In this document: positions 11,784-23,113 of the stretch, piece by piece
Layout of the letters: every line of letters begins with the position of its first letter
Numbering within the stretch: the first letter of the stretch is position 1
Assembly: GCA_946807835.1 (NCBI GenBank)
Contig: OX327703.1
Span: 8,687,501 to 8,751,500, forward strand
Length of the DNA: 64,000 nucleotides
Origin: Ailanthus altissimus
Taxonomy: Eukaryota > Streptophyta > Magnoliopsida > Sapindales > Simaroubaceae
Direction: 5' to 3'
Notes under the pieces: generated by a model
What the model was told of the DNA's origin: nothing
The model's database searches: none
Seen by the model: the letters and a program-made list of their open reading frames with translations, nothing else
Position numbers and translations under genes: made by a program

Positions 11784-13517
11784 TTTATTGCGGATTTGAT
11801 TGTATTGGCCATCAGTGAGTTTGATGTGATTTTAAGGATGAATTGGTTATCTAAATATCGAGCCTCAATAGATTGCTTCCGGAAAGAAGTTAGATTATAT
11901 AGCCCTAGCGGAACAGAAGTTATTTTCCGTGGGGTGCGGAAATCACTTTCCGCCAGCATGGTGTCGGTAATGAGGGCAAGAAAGATGCTTCGGAAGTTAG
12001 GTCAGGGTTACTTAGTCTATGCCATAGATAGAAGAGATGGTGGGACAAAATTGGAGGATATTCCGGTGGTGAGAGAGTTTTCGGATGTATTCCCCGAGGA
12101 TCTTCCGGGATTGCCTCCGGATAGAGAGATAGAGTTTAAAATAGAAGTAGCCCCTAGAACATAACCAATTTCTAAAGCACCCTACAGAATGGCTCCTTCA
12201 AAATTGAAAGAACTGAAGGTTCAGTTAGAAGAGTTGGTGAATAAGGGTTTCATTAGACCGAGTACTTCTCCTTGGAGTGCACCGGTTTTGTTTGTGAAGA
12301 AGAAAGACGGAAGCATGAGGTTGTGCATTGATTACCGGGAGCTGAATAAAGTAACGGTGCGTAATCAATATCCACTTCCGAGAATTGATGATTTGTTTGA
12401 TCAGCTGCAAAGAGCCAGAGTATTTTTCAAGATAGATCTGAGGTCAGGCTATCATCAACTGAAGATCTGAGAGGAAGATGTTCCTAAGACGGCCTTTAGG
12501 ACTCGATATGGGCATTATGAATTTTTGATTATGCCTTTTGGGCTTACTAATGCCCCAGCTGCTTTTATGGATCTTATGAATAGAGTTTTTAGATCCTATT
12601 TAGATCGGTTTGTGATAGTATTTATTGATGATATACTGGTTTATTCAAGCAGTGAGAAAGAGCATACATAACATTTGAGGATAGTTTTGCAGACCTTAAG
12701 GGAGCATCGGCTGTATGCCAAACTTAGTAAATGTCAATTTTTGCTAGATAGAGTTGCATTTTTGGGGCATGTAATCTCTGCAGAAGGGGTAGCAGTAGAT
12801 CCCCAGAAGATCGAAGCAATAGTGAATTGGAGACAGCCCATGAACGTGACGGAGATCCGTAGTTTCTTGGGTTTGGCCAGATACTATAGGAAGTTTGTAG
12901 AGGGATTTTCAAGGATAGTCGCTCCTCTAACTAGGTTAACCCGGAAAGAAGAGAAGTTTGTATGGTCGGAAGCGTGCCAGCAGAGCTTCGAAGAGCTAAA
13001 GCGAAGGTTAACTTCGGCCTCTGTGCTTACACTTCTGACGGGGAATATCGATTTTACCATATATTATGATGCTTCCAGGCAAGGTCTAGGTTGTGTGCTA
13101 ATGCAGAAGGAGAAAGTAATAGCCTATGCGTCCAGACAATTAAAGAAGCATGAACAGAATTATCCTACACATGACCTAGAACTAGCTGTAGTAGTTTTTG
13201 CTTTAAGAATTTGGAGGCATTATTTGTATGGGGTTCCTTGCAAGATCTTAACGGATCATAAGAGCCCGCAGTACTTGTTCACTCAGAAAGAATTGAATAT
13301 GAGGCAGAGAAGGTGGCTGGAGCTTATTAAAGATTATGAGTGCACCTTAGAGTACCATCCAGGAAAAGCTAACGTGGTAACAGATGCTCTCAGCAGAAAG
13401 CCTGTCGGTTCAATAGCTCACTTGAAGGTCGCATATCTATCGATGTTGATAGAATTGAGGTCTTTAGGTGTAAAATTAGAATTGTCAGATTCGGGAGCAT
13501 TATTAGCCACATTTTAG
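11784..13517 (+). pseudogene. pol: Chromovirus protease end, reverse transcriptase and RNase H
   Basis: The frame continues from gag-protease with stops at 12162, 12468, 12669 and 13515. The protease-RT linker ([10 protein letters not shown]) leads into [21 protein letters not shown], then D-L-R-S-G-Y-H-Q. The active-site box is F-I-D-D at 12621-12632, followed by the thumb (F-L-G-H-V-I-S). RNase H follows, with Y-Y-D-A-S-R, T-D-H-K-S and D-A-L-S-R-K near 13390. RT copies the RNA and RNase H removes the template. Stops at 12162 (Gln), 12468 (Arg, CGA to TGA) and 13515 (Gln) look like C-to-T changes. The catalytic Asp pair is intact but the protein cannot be made as one chain. Confidence 0.9.
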
Positions 13518-14969
13518 GTCAGTCCAATACTGGTTGATCGGATCAAAGAACTACAGACTCAAGATCCACAAGTAGTTATATTATAGGGTGAAATCGAGTC
13601 CCAGTAGCGGAAAGATCTTTCAGTGACCAAGGATGGTGTAGTAACCTTAGGTCGAAGGTTATGTGTTCCGGATGTAAATGAGTTAAGAAGAGAGATTATG
13701 GAAGAAGCTCATTCTTCTGCATATGCTATGCATCCGGGGAGCATAAAGATGTACCATACCCTAAAAGAGCACTACTGGTGGAAGGGCATGAAGAAATATA
13801 TAGCTGAATTTGTCTCGAGATGCCTAACTTGCCAACAAGTAAAAGTGGAGCATCAGAAACCTGCAGGGCTCTTACAACCCCGTCCGATTTCGGAGTGGAA
13901 ATGGGAAAGAATAACGATGGACTTCGTGGTAGGACTTCCACATAGCCAGAGAGGCAATGACGCAATATGGGTGATTGTTGATAAACTGACGAAATCTGCC
14001 CACTTTCTACCCATTAGAAGCAGTTGTTCTTTAGATAAATTGGCCCAGTTGTACGTAGATGAGGTGGTACGACTCCATGGAGTTCCCGTATCCATTGTGT
14101 CAGATAGGGATCCACGGTTCACTTCTCGATTTTGGCCCACTTTACAGAAAGCTCTAGGTACAAAATTGAGTTTTAGTACGGCCTTTCATCCTCAGATGGA
14201 TGGTCAGTCGGAACGGACAATTCAGACACTTGAAGATATGCTTAGAGCGTGTGTTATGAAGTTTAAGGGAAGTTGGGATACTCATCTGCCGCTAATGGAG
14301 TTCACCTACAATAATAGCTACCAAACTAGCATCGAAATGGCACCATATGAAGCATTGTACGGAAGAAAGTGCAGAACTCCAGTTTGTTGGGATGAGGTAG
14401 GTGAAAGGAAGCTGATCGGCCCAGAAATTGTCCAGATTACTTCGGAAAAGATTCAACTTATCAGGTAGAGATTGAAAATAGCTAATAATAGACAGAAAAG
14501 TTATGCAGATAACAAAAGAAAAGACTTGGAGTTTGAGATCGGTGTTAAGGTCTTTCTGAAGATATCGCCATGGAAATGAGTATTAAGATTCGGGAAGCAA
14601 GGAAAGCTGAGTCCCTGATATATTGGACCGTACGAGATAGTTGAAAGAGTTGGAAAGGTGGCATATCGTCTACGGTTACCCGAAGATCTGGCTAGAATCC
14701 ATGATGTGTTTCATGTTTCCATGCTTTGCAAGTATATAGCAAATCCTTCACACATCCTAAGGGAACAATTAGTAGAATTAAAGGAGAACTTGACCTACAA
14801 AGAGAAGCCTGTGCAAATCCTAGACCGGAAAGAGCAAGTCCTTCGTAACAAAAGCATTCCCTTAGTTAAGGTGTTATGGATGAACCATGGGGTAGAAGAA
14901 GCCACGTGGGAACGTGAAGATCAGATGCGAGTACAACATCCTTACCTCTTTGAGACAGGTATGATTTAA
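13518..14969 (+). pseudogene. int: Chromovirus integrase with C-terminal chromodomain
   Basis: The same frame has stops at 13584, 13605, 14466 and 14577, and the natural TAA is at 14967. The H-H-C-C zinc domain is visible (H-P-G-S-I-K, H-Y-W-W-K-G-M, C-L-T-C-Q-Q). The D-D-E core follows: T-M-D-F at 13914-13925, S-D-R-D-P-R-F near 14100, and G-Q-S-E-R-T near 14200. The GPY/F-like region is weak. A chromodomain closes the protein at about 14805-14940 (V-Q-I-L-D-R-K-E, K-V-L-W-M-N-H, E-E-A-T-W-E). Integrase inserts the cDNA. In chromoviruses the chromodomain is thought to steer insertion to heterochromatin, which fits the family's abundance here. Confidence 0.9.
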
Positions 14970-14990
14970 ATTTTGAGGACGAAATTTTTT

Positions 14991-15005
14991 AAGGAGGGGT
15001 GAAAT
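14991..15005 (+). promoter_or_regulatory. Polypurine tract (plus-strand primer) of chromovirus
   Basis: The purine run aaggaggggtgaaat directly precedes the LTR start TGTAAT at 15006. It is preceded by the tttgaggacgaaat stretch that typifies this clade. It would prime plus-strand DNA synthesis. Confidence 0.85.
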
Positions 15006-17777
15006 TGTAATATCCAATCTCTATTAGTAGTATTGGCGCCTAGATTTTGATATAGAGCAAATAAGACACCGTAGGGTTACTCGATTTTAACCCTATTAGA
15101 AATATTCCCTTTATAGTGTACGTGAGAGATATTAGATCTAATTTGGTAATTTCATACTCGATCGGTGCGCCGGACGACCCTAGAATATTTTTGGAATTTT
15201 TCTCTATTGGCTTAGAAAAGGAAATCCTAATTTACTACATGAATTTCCATTTAAGGGTTATGAATGGAACAAGCCTTTGTTGAGAAACATAATCCATATA
15301 TTAGAGAATGGACCAATTAGAAGAAATCTCATGGATTGCCAAGTTGGAAGTTCTAGTTAGTTCTTTGAACTATTCTAACTAGATAATTACAAATGAACTA
15401 ATTACATAATTAGTTTTTAACTAATGGCAAATTAGTAATTTTGAGTAAGTTGAAGGGAAAAATGGTCAATTGAGGGAGCACTATATATATGTTAGAAGTG
15501 TGTAGAATTTTCAAGTGATCAAAAAGCAAACACTTAGAGCACAAAGAAGAGCAAATTCGGGCAAGGTGAAGAGGTATTGCTACAGTGAAATTTCAGTTTT
15601 TTTTTCATGATTTTTCATGTGTAATCAAGCTAAAATAAGGTTACATATGAATCCTTAAGCTCAATTGAAGTCTCAATTAGTGAAAATTCAAGAAAAAGAG
15701 GTAATAAAAGCATTGTTTTATGAGTTTGATAAGTGAACTTTCAAGAATGCTCCAATTGACATTCTTATGTGTATTTTTGGCTTAGATTGAGTTGAATTCT
15801 AGTTTGGAGCTTGAAGGAGTCATCAATTTGAAGAAATTGGCAAGGTGAGAATTAGTGTTTTTGGTGATTTTGTTGTAGAGATTTCAATTGGTTGTAATTA
15901 GGGCTTTAAAATGAAGTTGGCATGATTTTGTTGTAATTGGAACAAGAAATTGAGGAAAGGAATGTGTTGGAACCTAGGGTGAAATTCTGCCACTTTAGGG
16001 AAGTTAGGAATTGAGTGGTGTTTTGATTGAATTGTTGTGTGTAAATGGTGCATATTGTAAATTGAATGTATATGGTTGATGGAAAAACCAAAAATGAAGA
16101 AAATGGGACATAATTGTCCATGTTGGAAAGGTGAAGGGCAATTATGTCCAACCAAGTTATATGGTGTTCAGTAATTTTCAGGGCGCCGGATGGTGAGTTA
16201 GTTTCGATTATGGCTCCGTAACTAAAATCGGGAAGTAGTATGCATCCAGGCTTTGTATGATGATTAGGGCGTTTAGTACTTAAATGAGATTCTAGCATTC
16301 GAGTTAGTTCTAAATGTCATTTGTGACGCGTAGGTGAAGATAACCGAGAGCGTTAACGGGAGCAGAAATCGGGAGCGAAATTGAGCGCGGAGCGGTTGTG
16401 AGTGAAAATCTGCCATTTCTTTTACCTTGCGTTTATTATGTTTTCGCATAATGAATATGCATGTTTTATGAGCTTTCGATGCATAACCATGATTTATGAT
16501 CTTAATACATATTCATAGACATGCCTTTACATGTTCGAATTGAGAAATAGTTTTAAAATTTTTGCATTCGTTTTTAAGGCCATTGGTACCCTCAGATTAT
16601 AGTGGTGATGATTGTATTAGACCCGGCCAGTATATCCCGTGCACATGGGCAGGTCTTAGTGGTGTGTCACTAACTCCGGAAAGTCGAGATGTCGAGTCAT
16701 GTGAGTCGTTCTATGTGTATGGGGTATTGTCTCGCTATATGCATGCAATGTAGGATTCCGCTGCATAGCCAGTGAGATGTCTTGATATGTCACTGTAGGT
16801 GCTGCTAGTTGAGGTGCCCCGTGACCTACTCACGTGTGCGGTGCTAGTTGAGTCGCTGCATGGGTATAGAGCTTTAGGGTTACCATTGGTACAGTTTAGA
16901 AAGAAAATGGCCGAGCGAAGATTTTACTAGTTTTCGATTTACCGATAGCATTTATGCATTTATATGTACACAGCAGTTATTATATTATACAGATTCTGAA
17001 TATAGTTTTCCAAAGATGTAGATAATACCCGCTCGGTCAGGTTTCAATAGCATATGATGTTAGAAACCATTTTACATCAGTTTTAGAAGCATGATTTCTG
17101 CATGAACTTTAGAATTTACTATCTATACATGATGTTATTTTATTGAAATTTTATTTGCACTCACTGAGCTCCTTCAGCTCACCCGTTTTGTGTTTTAAGT
17201 TTTCTGAACACCTTTCCCAGGTACAGGTCTCGGCACGCAAGCTGCTGATTCTCCTATTGCCGAGTAGTGGGCCAAATCTGAAGACCATTTTTGTACATGT
17301 AAATGTGATACATAGCACCCTTTACTTTATGCATAATAGTTGTAGGAATGTATATTTGGATGTATGATTTGAACCGAGAAGAAGAGATTTCAATTTTATG
17401 ATGATCGTTCTTTTTACTTCTATGATTACGCTTATTTGTGATTCAAATGAATAATTGAGTTGTATTGGATTTGATTTGGAAAGGACCGGAGGTCCGAATT
17501 GGTAGAATTGAGATGTATTGGAAATAGAAGTGAAATTTCTTTGCAGGTTTTATATGGATTTTCTGAAAAACAGGGGAAACTTTGTCCGTTTGTTTTTAAA
17601 ATTAAGATGTCGTTTTCGTGTATGTTACTAGACCTTCTTAGTAGTAACAAGAATTAAAAAGGGGTTCGCCTCGTGGAATTTCTTAACATACCCAGTTAGG
17701 TTCGGAGAAAATTCCGTCGGGGTGCCCGGCAGGGCCGCTGGGATCTATAGTAGAGGGTCTAGGGTCGGGTCCTATCA
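15006..17777 (+). repeat. Chromovirus 3' LTR, complete (2772 bp)
   Basis: The boundaries are TGTAATATCC at 15006 and GGTCCTATCA at 17777. Four other full or nearly full copies lie in the window, all in reverse: 18033-20794, 45698-48479, 56617-59399, and the partial copy at 60566-61431. Short open frames within it (for example minus-strand 15898-16298) recur in every LTR copy with substitutions that show no coding constraint, so I do not call them genes. Confidence 0.9.
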
Positions 17778-18017
17778 GGTCTGAGGTGTAGGAACATTTA
17801 CTGACTCATTTCCCTGCTCCTCTTTAGGCGCAAGAGCCTCCGCATCTGCTCTCCTAGTACGTGGGCCTCCACGATGATGCGTATTTTCTGAAAATTTAAT
17901 GATGCAAATGATTATCAAATGCAAAGAATTCAACTTACTAAACTTAGAAAAATATGCATGCAATTTTAAGAATCTCATTTCAAAAATGAACTTTTTAACT
18001 AAAACTTCAAAAATCGT
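17778..18017 (-). pseudogene. gag: Chromovirus gag N-terminus and leader (minus-strand copy)
   Basis: On the minus strand a short leader follows the primer-binding site, then an open frame from 17978 whose later part reads R-G-G-P-R-T-R-R-A-D, then P-K-E-E-Q-G-N-E-S and P-T-P-Q-T at the edge of the inserted LTR. The natural continuation (E-A-S-Q-P-A-E-P-E-D, then I-A-Q-M-A-Q-I-L-A-A-A-I-Q) is found at 10518 and below. The two halves therefore flank the inserted plus-strand element. This proves the nesting order. Confidence 0.8.
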
Positions 18018-18029
18018 GCTCTGATACCA
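18018..18029 (-). promoter_or_regulatory. Primer-binding site, initiator tRNA-Met type
   Basis: The minus strand reads TGGTATCAGAGC three bases after the LTR end at 18033. It is complementary to the 3' end of initiator tRNA-Met, the usual primer for this clade. It identifies 18033-20794 as the 5' LTR of the minus-strand element. Confidence 0.9.
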
Positions 18030-18032
18030 CTC

Positions 18033-20794
18033 TGATAGGACCCGACCCGAGACCCTTTACTATAGATCCCAGCGGCCCTGCCGGGCACCCCGACGGAAGT
18101 TCCTCCGAACCTAACTGGGTAAGTTGAGAAATGCCGCGAGGCAAACCCCCTTTTAATTCTTGCTACTACTGAGAAAGGCTTGTAATATACATGAAAATGA
18201 CATCTTAATTTTAAGAAAATGGACAGAGTTTCCCCTGTTTTTTAGAAAATCCATATAAATCCAAAAAACAATTTCACTTCTATTTCAAACACATCTCAAT
18301 ACTACCAATTCAGACCTTTGGTCCTTTTCAAATCAAATCCAACACAACTCAATAGTTTCATTTAAATCACAAAATGAGCATACTCATGAAAAGAAAAATG
18401 ATCATCATAATCTCAAAATCTTTTCTTATTGGTTCAAAATATACATACAAATATACATACCTACAACTACTATGCATAAACTAAAGAGTGTTATTTAGCA
18501 CATTTACATGTACAAAAATAATCTTCGAATTCGGCCATTACTCTGCAATAGGAGAATCAGCAGCTTGCGTACCGAGACCTGCACCTGGAAAGGGGGTTAA
18601 GAAAACATAAAATACAAAACCAGTGAGCTAAAGGAGCTCAGTGAGTGCAATTAAGATTTCAATTACAAGAACATAATGCATAGATAACAAATTTTAAAGT
18701 ACATGCAGAAATCATGCTTCTAAAACTGATGTAAAACTATAAAACGGTTTTTAATATCATATGCTAATGAAATCTTGCCGAGCGGGTTTTATCTACATCT
18801 TTGGAAAACAATATCCAAAATCTGTATAATATAATAACTGTTGTTTGCATATAAATGCTATCGGTAAATCGAAAACTAGTAAAATTCTCGCTCAGTCATT
18901 TTCTTTCTAAATTGTACCAATGGTAACCCTAAAGCTCTATACCCATGCAGTGACTCAACTAGCACCGCACACGTGAATAGGTCACGGGGCACCTCAACTA
19001 GCAACACCCACGTGACATCTCAAGACATCTCACTGGCTATGCAGTGGAATCCTACATCGCATACATATAGCGAGACAATACCCCGTACACATAGGGTGAC
19101 TCACTTGACTCGACATCCCGACTTCTCGGAGTTAGTGACACACCCCCAAGTCCTGCCCATGTGCACGGGATATACCGACCGGGTCTAATACAATCATCAC
19201 CACTACAATCTGAGGGTACCGATGGCCTTTAAAACAAATGCAGAAATGTTAAAACTAATTCTCAAATCGAACATGTAAAAGCATGTCTATGAATATATAT
19301 CAAGATCATAAATCATGTTTATGCATCGAAAGCTCATAAAACATACATATTCATTATGCGAAAACATAATAAAAGAAAAGTAAAAGAAATGACAGATTTC
19401 TACTCACAACCACTCCGCGCTCAATTTCGCTCCCGATTTCTGCTCCCGTTACCACTCTCGGTTATCTTCACCTACGCGCCACAAATGACATTTAGAACTA
19501 AATCAAATGCTAAAATCTCATTTAGCTACTAAGCGCCCTACTCGGCATACAAAGCCCGGATGCATACTACTTCCCGATTTTTATTTACGGAGTCATTTAA
19601 TCTAATCTAACTCACCATCCGGCGCCCTGAAAATTATTGCACGTCCTATAACTTGGTTGGACATAAATGCCCTTTACCTTTCCAAAATAGACAATTATGT
19701 CCCATTTTCTTCATTTTTGGTTTTTCCATCAACCATATACATTCAATTTATAATATGCACCATTTACACACAACAACTCAATCAAAACACCACTCAATCC
19801 CTAACTTCTTTAATGTGGCAGAATTTCACCCTAGATTCAAACACATTCCTTTTCTCAATTTCCTGTTCCAATTACAATAAAATCAAGCCAATTTCATTCT
19901 AAAACCCTAATTACACCCAATTGAAATCTCTACATCAAAATCACCTAAAACCCTAATTTTTACCTTGCAAATTTCTTCAAATTGATGACTCCTTCAAGCT
20001 CTACACTAGAATTCAACTCAATCTAAGTCACGAACACACACAAGAATATCAATTGAAGTATTCTTGAAAGCTCACTATCAAACTCATAAAACAATGCTTT
20101 TCTTATCTCTTTTTCTTGAATTTCCACTAATTGAGGCTTCAATTGAGCTTAAGGATTCATATGTAACCTTATTTTGGCTTGATTACACATGAAAAATCAT
20201 GAAAACTAAAATTTAACTATAGCAGCACCTTCAACCTTTGCACGAATTTGCTCTCTTTTTTGCTCTAAGTGTTGTCTTTTGATCTCTTGAAAACTCTACA
20301 AACTTCCAACATATATATAATGATCCCTCAATTGACCATTTTGCCCTTCAACTTACCCAAAACTTCTAATTTGCCATTAGTTCAAATGGAAAGATTTAAT
20401 TGGTTCCTTTGTAACTATCTAGTTAGAATAGTCAAAGGAACTAACTAGAGTTTCCAACTTGGCAATTTATGAGATTACTTCTAATTGGTCCATTCCTTAA
20501 TATATGGATTGTATTTCTCAACAAAGGCTTGTTCCATACATAACCCTTAAATGAAAATTCATGTAGTAAATTAGAATTTCTTTTCTAAGCCATTAGAGAA
20601 ACATTCCAAAAATATTCTAGGGTCATCCGACGCTTCAACTGCATGTGAAATTACCAAATTGGGTCTAATATCTCTCACGCGCACGATAAAGAAAATATTT
20701 CTAATAGGGTAAAAATTGAGTAACCCTACGGTGTCTTTATTGCTCTATACCGAAATCTAGGTGCCAATACTACTAATAGGGATTGGATATTACA
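18033..20794 (-). repeat. Chromovirus 5' LTR of minus-strand element (2762 bp)
   Basis: It starts tgataggacccgaccc (reverse complement of the LTR end) and ends ggatattaca. With the primer-binding site, gag halves and 8010-8262 fragment it defines a minus-strand element spanning 8010-20794. The flanks caagg (8005-8009) and ttttg (20795-20799) do not match, so the original target duplication is not preserved. Confidence 0.9.
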
Positions 20795-22099
20795 TTTTGC
20801 ATAGATAGTAAATCTAAGTACATGCATATATTATACTTCTAAAACTGATGTAAAGTTGTAAAATATTTTCTAACATCATATGCTGATGAAATCTTGCCGA
20901 GCGAGTTTTATCTACATCTTTGGAAAACAATATCCAAAATATATATAATACAATAACTTCCATGTGAATATAAATGCATGAAATGCTATCGGTAGATTGA
21001 AAACTAGTAAAGTCCGCGTTCGGCCATTTTTTTTCTAAATTGTACCAATGGTAACCCTAAAGTTCTATACTCATGCAGCGACTCAACTAGCACCACACAC
21101 GTGAGTAGGTCACGGGGCACCTCAACTAGCAGCACCTATAGTAACATCTTAAGACATCTCACTGGCTATGCAACAGAATCCTACATCGCATACATATAGA
21201 GAGACAATACCCCGTACACATAGAGCGACTCACATGACTCGACATCCCAACTTCCCGGAGTTAGTGACATACCCCATGACCTGTCCATATGCACGGGATA
21301 TACTGGCCGGGTCTAATGCAATCACCACCACTATAATCTGAAGGTACCAATGGCTTTTAAAATGAATGCAGTAATTTTAAAATGATTTCTTAAACCGAAC
21401 ATGTAAAAGCATATCTATGAATATATATCAAAATCATAAATCATGTTTTGCAATGAAAGATTATAAAACTTATATTTTCATTATGTGAAAACATAATAAT
21501 CGAAAGATAAAAGAAATGACAGATTTTCACTCACAACCGCTCCGCGCTCAATTTTGCTCCGGATTTCTGCTCCCATTACCGCTCTCGATTTTCTTCACCT
21601 ACGCGCCATAAATGACATTTAGAACTAAATCAAATGCTAGAATCTCATTTAACTACTAAACGCCCTAATCGGCATACAAAGCCCGGATGGATACTACTTT
21701 TCGATTTTCATTTACGAAATCATTTAATCTAATCTATCTTACCATCTGGCGCCTTAAATATTATTAAATGCCTTATAACTTAGTTGGATATAATTGCCCT
21801 TCAACTTTCCAAAATAGAAAATTATGTCCCATTTTCTTCATTTTGATTTTTCCATTAGCCAAATACATTCAATTTACATAAGGCACCATTTATACACAAT
21901 AATTCAACCAAAACATAACTCAAGTCCTATAATCCCCTAAGTGGCCGAATTCACCTTCTCCACCAACACAATTTTTTTTTCAATTTCTTATTCCAATATT
22001 ATCCAAATTGAGCCAATATAATTTTAATGTCCTAATAACCTTCAATTGAAGTTTTTATATCAAAATCATACCTAATCCGTAATTCTACACATTCACCTA

Positions 22100-22420
22100 C
22101 ATACATATACACAACATAAATATATTCATATACGTATATGGTATATAAATATATATATACCTAAATATATACATATATACATATCATTACACTTGCATGT
22201 TTACATAAATCTATACATATATTCACACATATATATATATATATATACGTATACATGCATAAATACATACAAAGATACACATGTATTTCTACTTATTAAT
22301 ACTATATATGTATATCTACACTTATACATACATAAATACATGTATACACACATAAAGATGTATATACATAAATATCTATATACATATATATACTTCCAAA
22401 AACATGAAATAAATACCAAA
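22100..22420. repeat. TA/TACA-rich microsatellite
   Basis: The tract consists of imperfect (TA)n and (TACA)n repeats with embedded tatatata runs, inside the older LTR. Open frames through it (22193-22561 plus, 22201-22419 minus) are Tyr/Ile/His low-complexity artefacts. Confidence 0.85.
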
Positions 22421-22435
22421 ACAAATATTTTTTCT

Positions 22436-22640
22436 TACCTCTCCCTTTTTCTCTTTACTTTCTTTCTTCTTTATTTTCCTTTTCTTTCTTTCTTTCCTAC
22501 TTTCGGCCACTTCTCTTCCTCTCTCTTTTTGCTTTCTTTTCTTTTCTCCCTTCTTTCCTAACACTTCTCTCCCTCTCTTATTTCTCACGTGAACTCATCT
22601 TGTATTCTAAACACTTCTTTTTCTTTTTTTTTTTGAACCA
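22436..22640. repeat. Polypyrimidine (CTTT)n tract
   Basis: About 200 bp of nearly pure C/T lie on the plus strand directly next to the TA microsatellite. Its mirror-like C/T composition could favour triplex structure, though that is only a sequence-based guess. Confidence 0.8.
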
Positions 22641-23113
22641 ATCAACATAATACAATTACCCCATTTTTACTTTTCCATAACTAATCACCATTAGCCACTT
22701 ATCCAACTTTAATAACACTTATCCCATTTAAAATAATATAATAATAATATAAAATATTCATAATATCTATTATTATTATATTATTAAAATTGGATAAATG
22801 TTAATTAATTTATACTAATCATAATTAACTTTTAACTCTACTTTGATTATTTCTTAACCATGGTTAGGTTAATAAATTTATAAAATAATAAATGCACGAT
22901 TTTACTCTATTGTCATTTAACTTGTTCTACCGATCACCTATACGGGTCCCACATTACTACGCCAATGGGTTAATATAACCATGTTGAAATATTATTCACA
23001 TATATCACACACACAAAATTTACAGTAGGGTCAAAATCAATTATCCCTACAGTTTCTTTATCACAATACTTTAGAATCTAGATATCTACAATGTTCATAG
23101 GAATTGGATCTCA

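Larger units (their letters stand above)
8459..12480. repeat. Large inverted repeat (palindrome), ~2 kb arms, ~98 bp loop
   Basis: The left arm 8459-10420 is the reverse complement, with divergence, of 10519-12480. The symmetry begins abruptly: ggacactc ends the left arm at about 10420 and gagtgtcc begins the right arm at 10519. The 98 bp loop is minus-strand gag sequence. It arises because a 5'-truncated plus-strand chromovirus lies inside the gag of a minus-strand copy of the same family. Confidence 0.85.
10519..17777 (+). mobile_element. 5'-truncated chromodomain Ty3/gypsy element (Tekay/Del-like)
   Basis: The order is partial gag, protease, RT, RNase H, integrase, chromodomain, polypurine tract and a complete 3' LTR. 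There is no 5' LTR, primer-binding site or gag N-terminus; the element starts mid-gag at 10519. The whole 4.45 kb coding part stays in one reading frame with nine in-frame stops and no frameshift that I can see. That suggests recent insertion followed by point-mutation decay. Integrase-mediated insertion needs both LTR ends, so the missing 5' end was lost afterwards or the copy arrived by another route. The right flank is minus-strand gag of the host copy. Confidence 0.85.
20795..23113 (-). repeat. Older chromovirus LTR, truncated and diverged
   Basis: Sequence from 20795 matches the reverse LTR from its ~650th base onward (gcatagatag...acttctaaaactgatgtaaa) and closes near 23113 with ggaattggatctcaca, the diverged form of ggattggatattaca. 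It is more diverged than the neighbouring LTRs and has gained simple repeats at 22100-22640. It is probably the remnant of an earlier insertion of the same family. Confidence 0.7.

Noticed and set aside
15898..16298. Minus-strand open frames of 85 and 130 codons, with look-alikes at 19653-19902 and 47347-47581
   Set aside because: They lie inside every chromovirus LTR copy, have no domain, and are broken or shifted between copies, so they are shadows of repeat sequence.
10519..17777. Autonomous intact chromovirus
   Set aside because: It lacks the 5' LTR, primer site and gag start, has nine premature stops and a Pro in place of the protease Ser.
22193..22588. Open frames of 70-122 codons on both strands
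   Set aside because: They are translations of TA/TACA and CTTT simple repeats.
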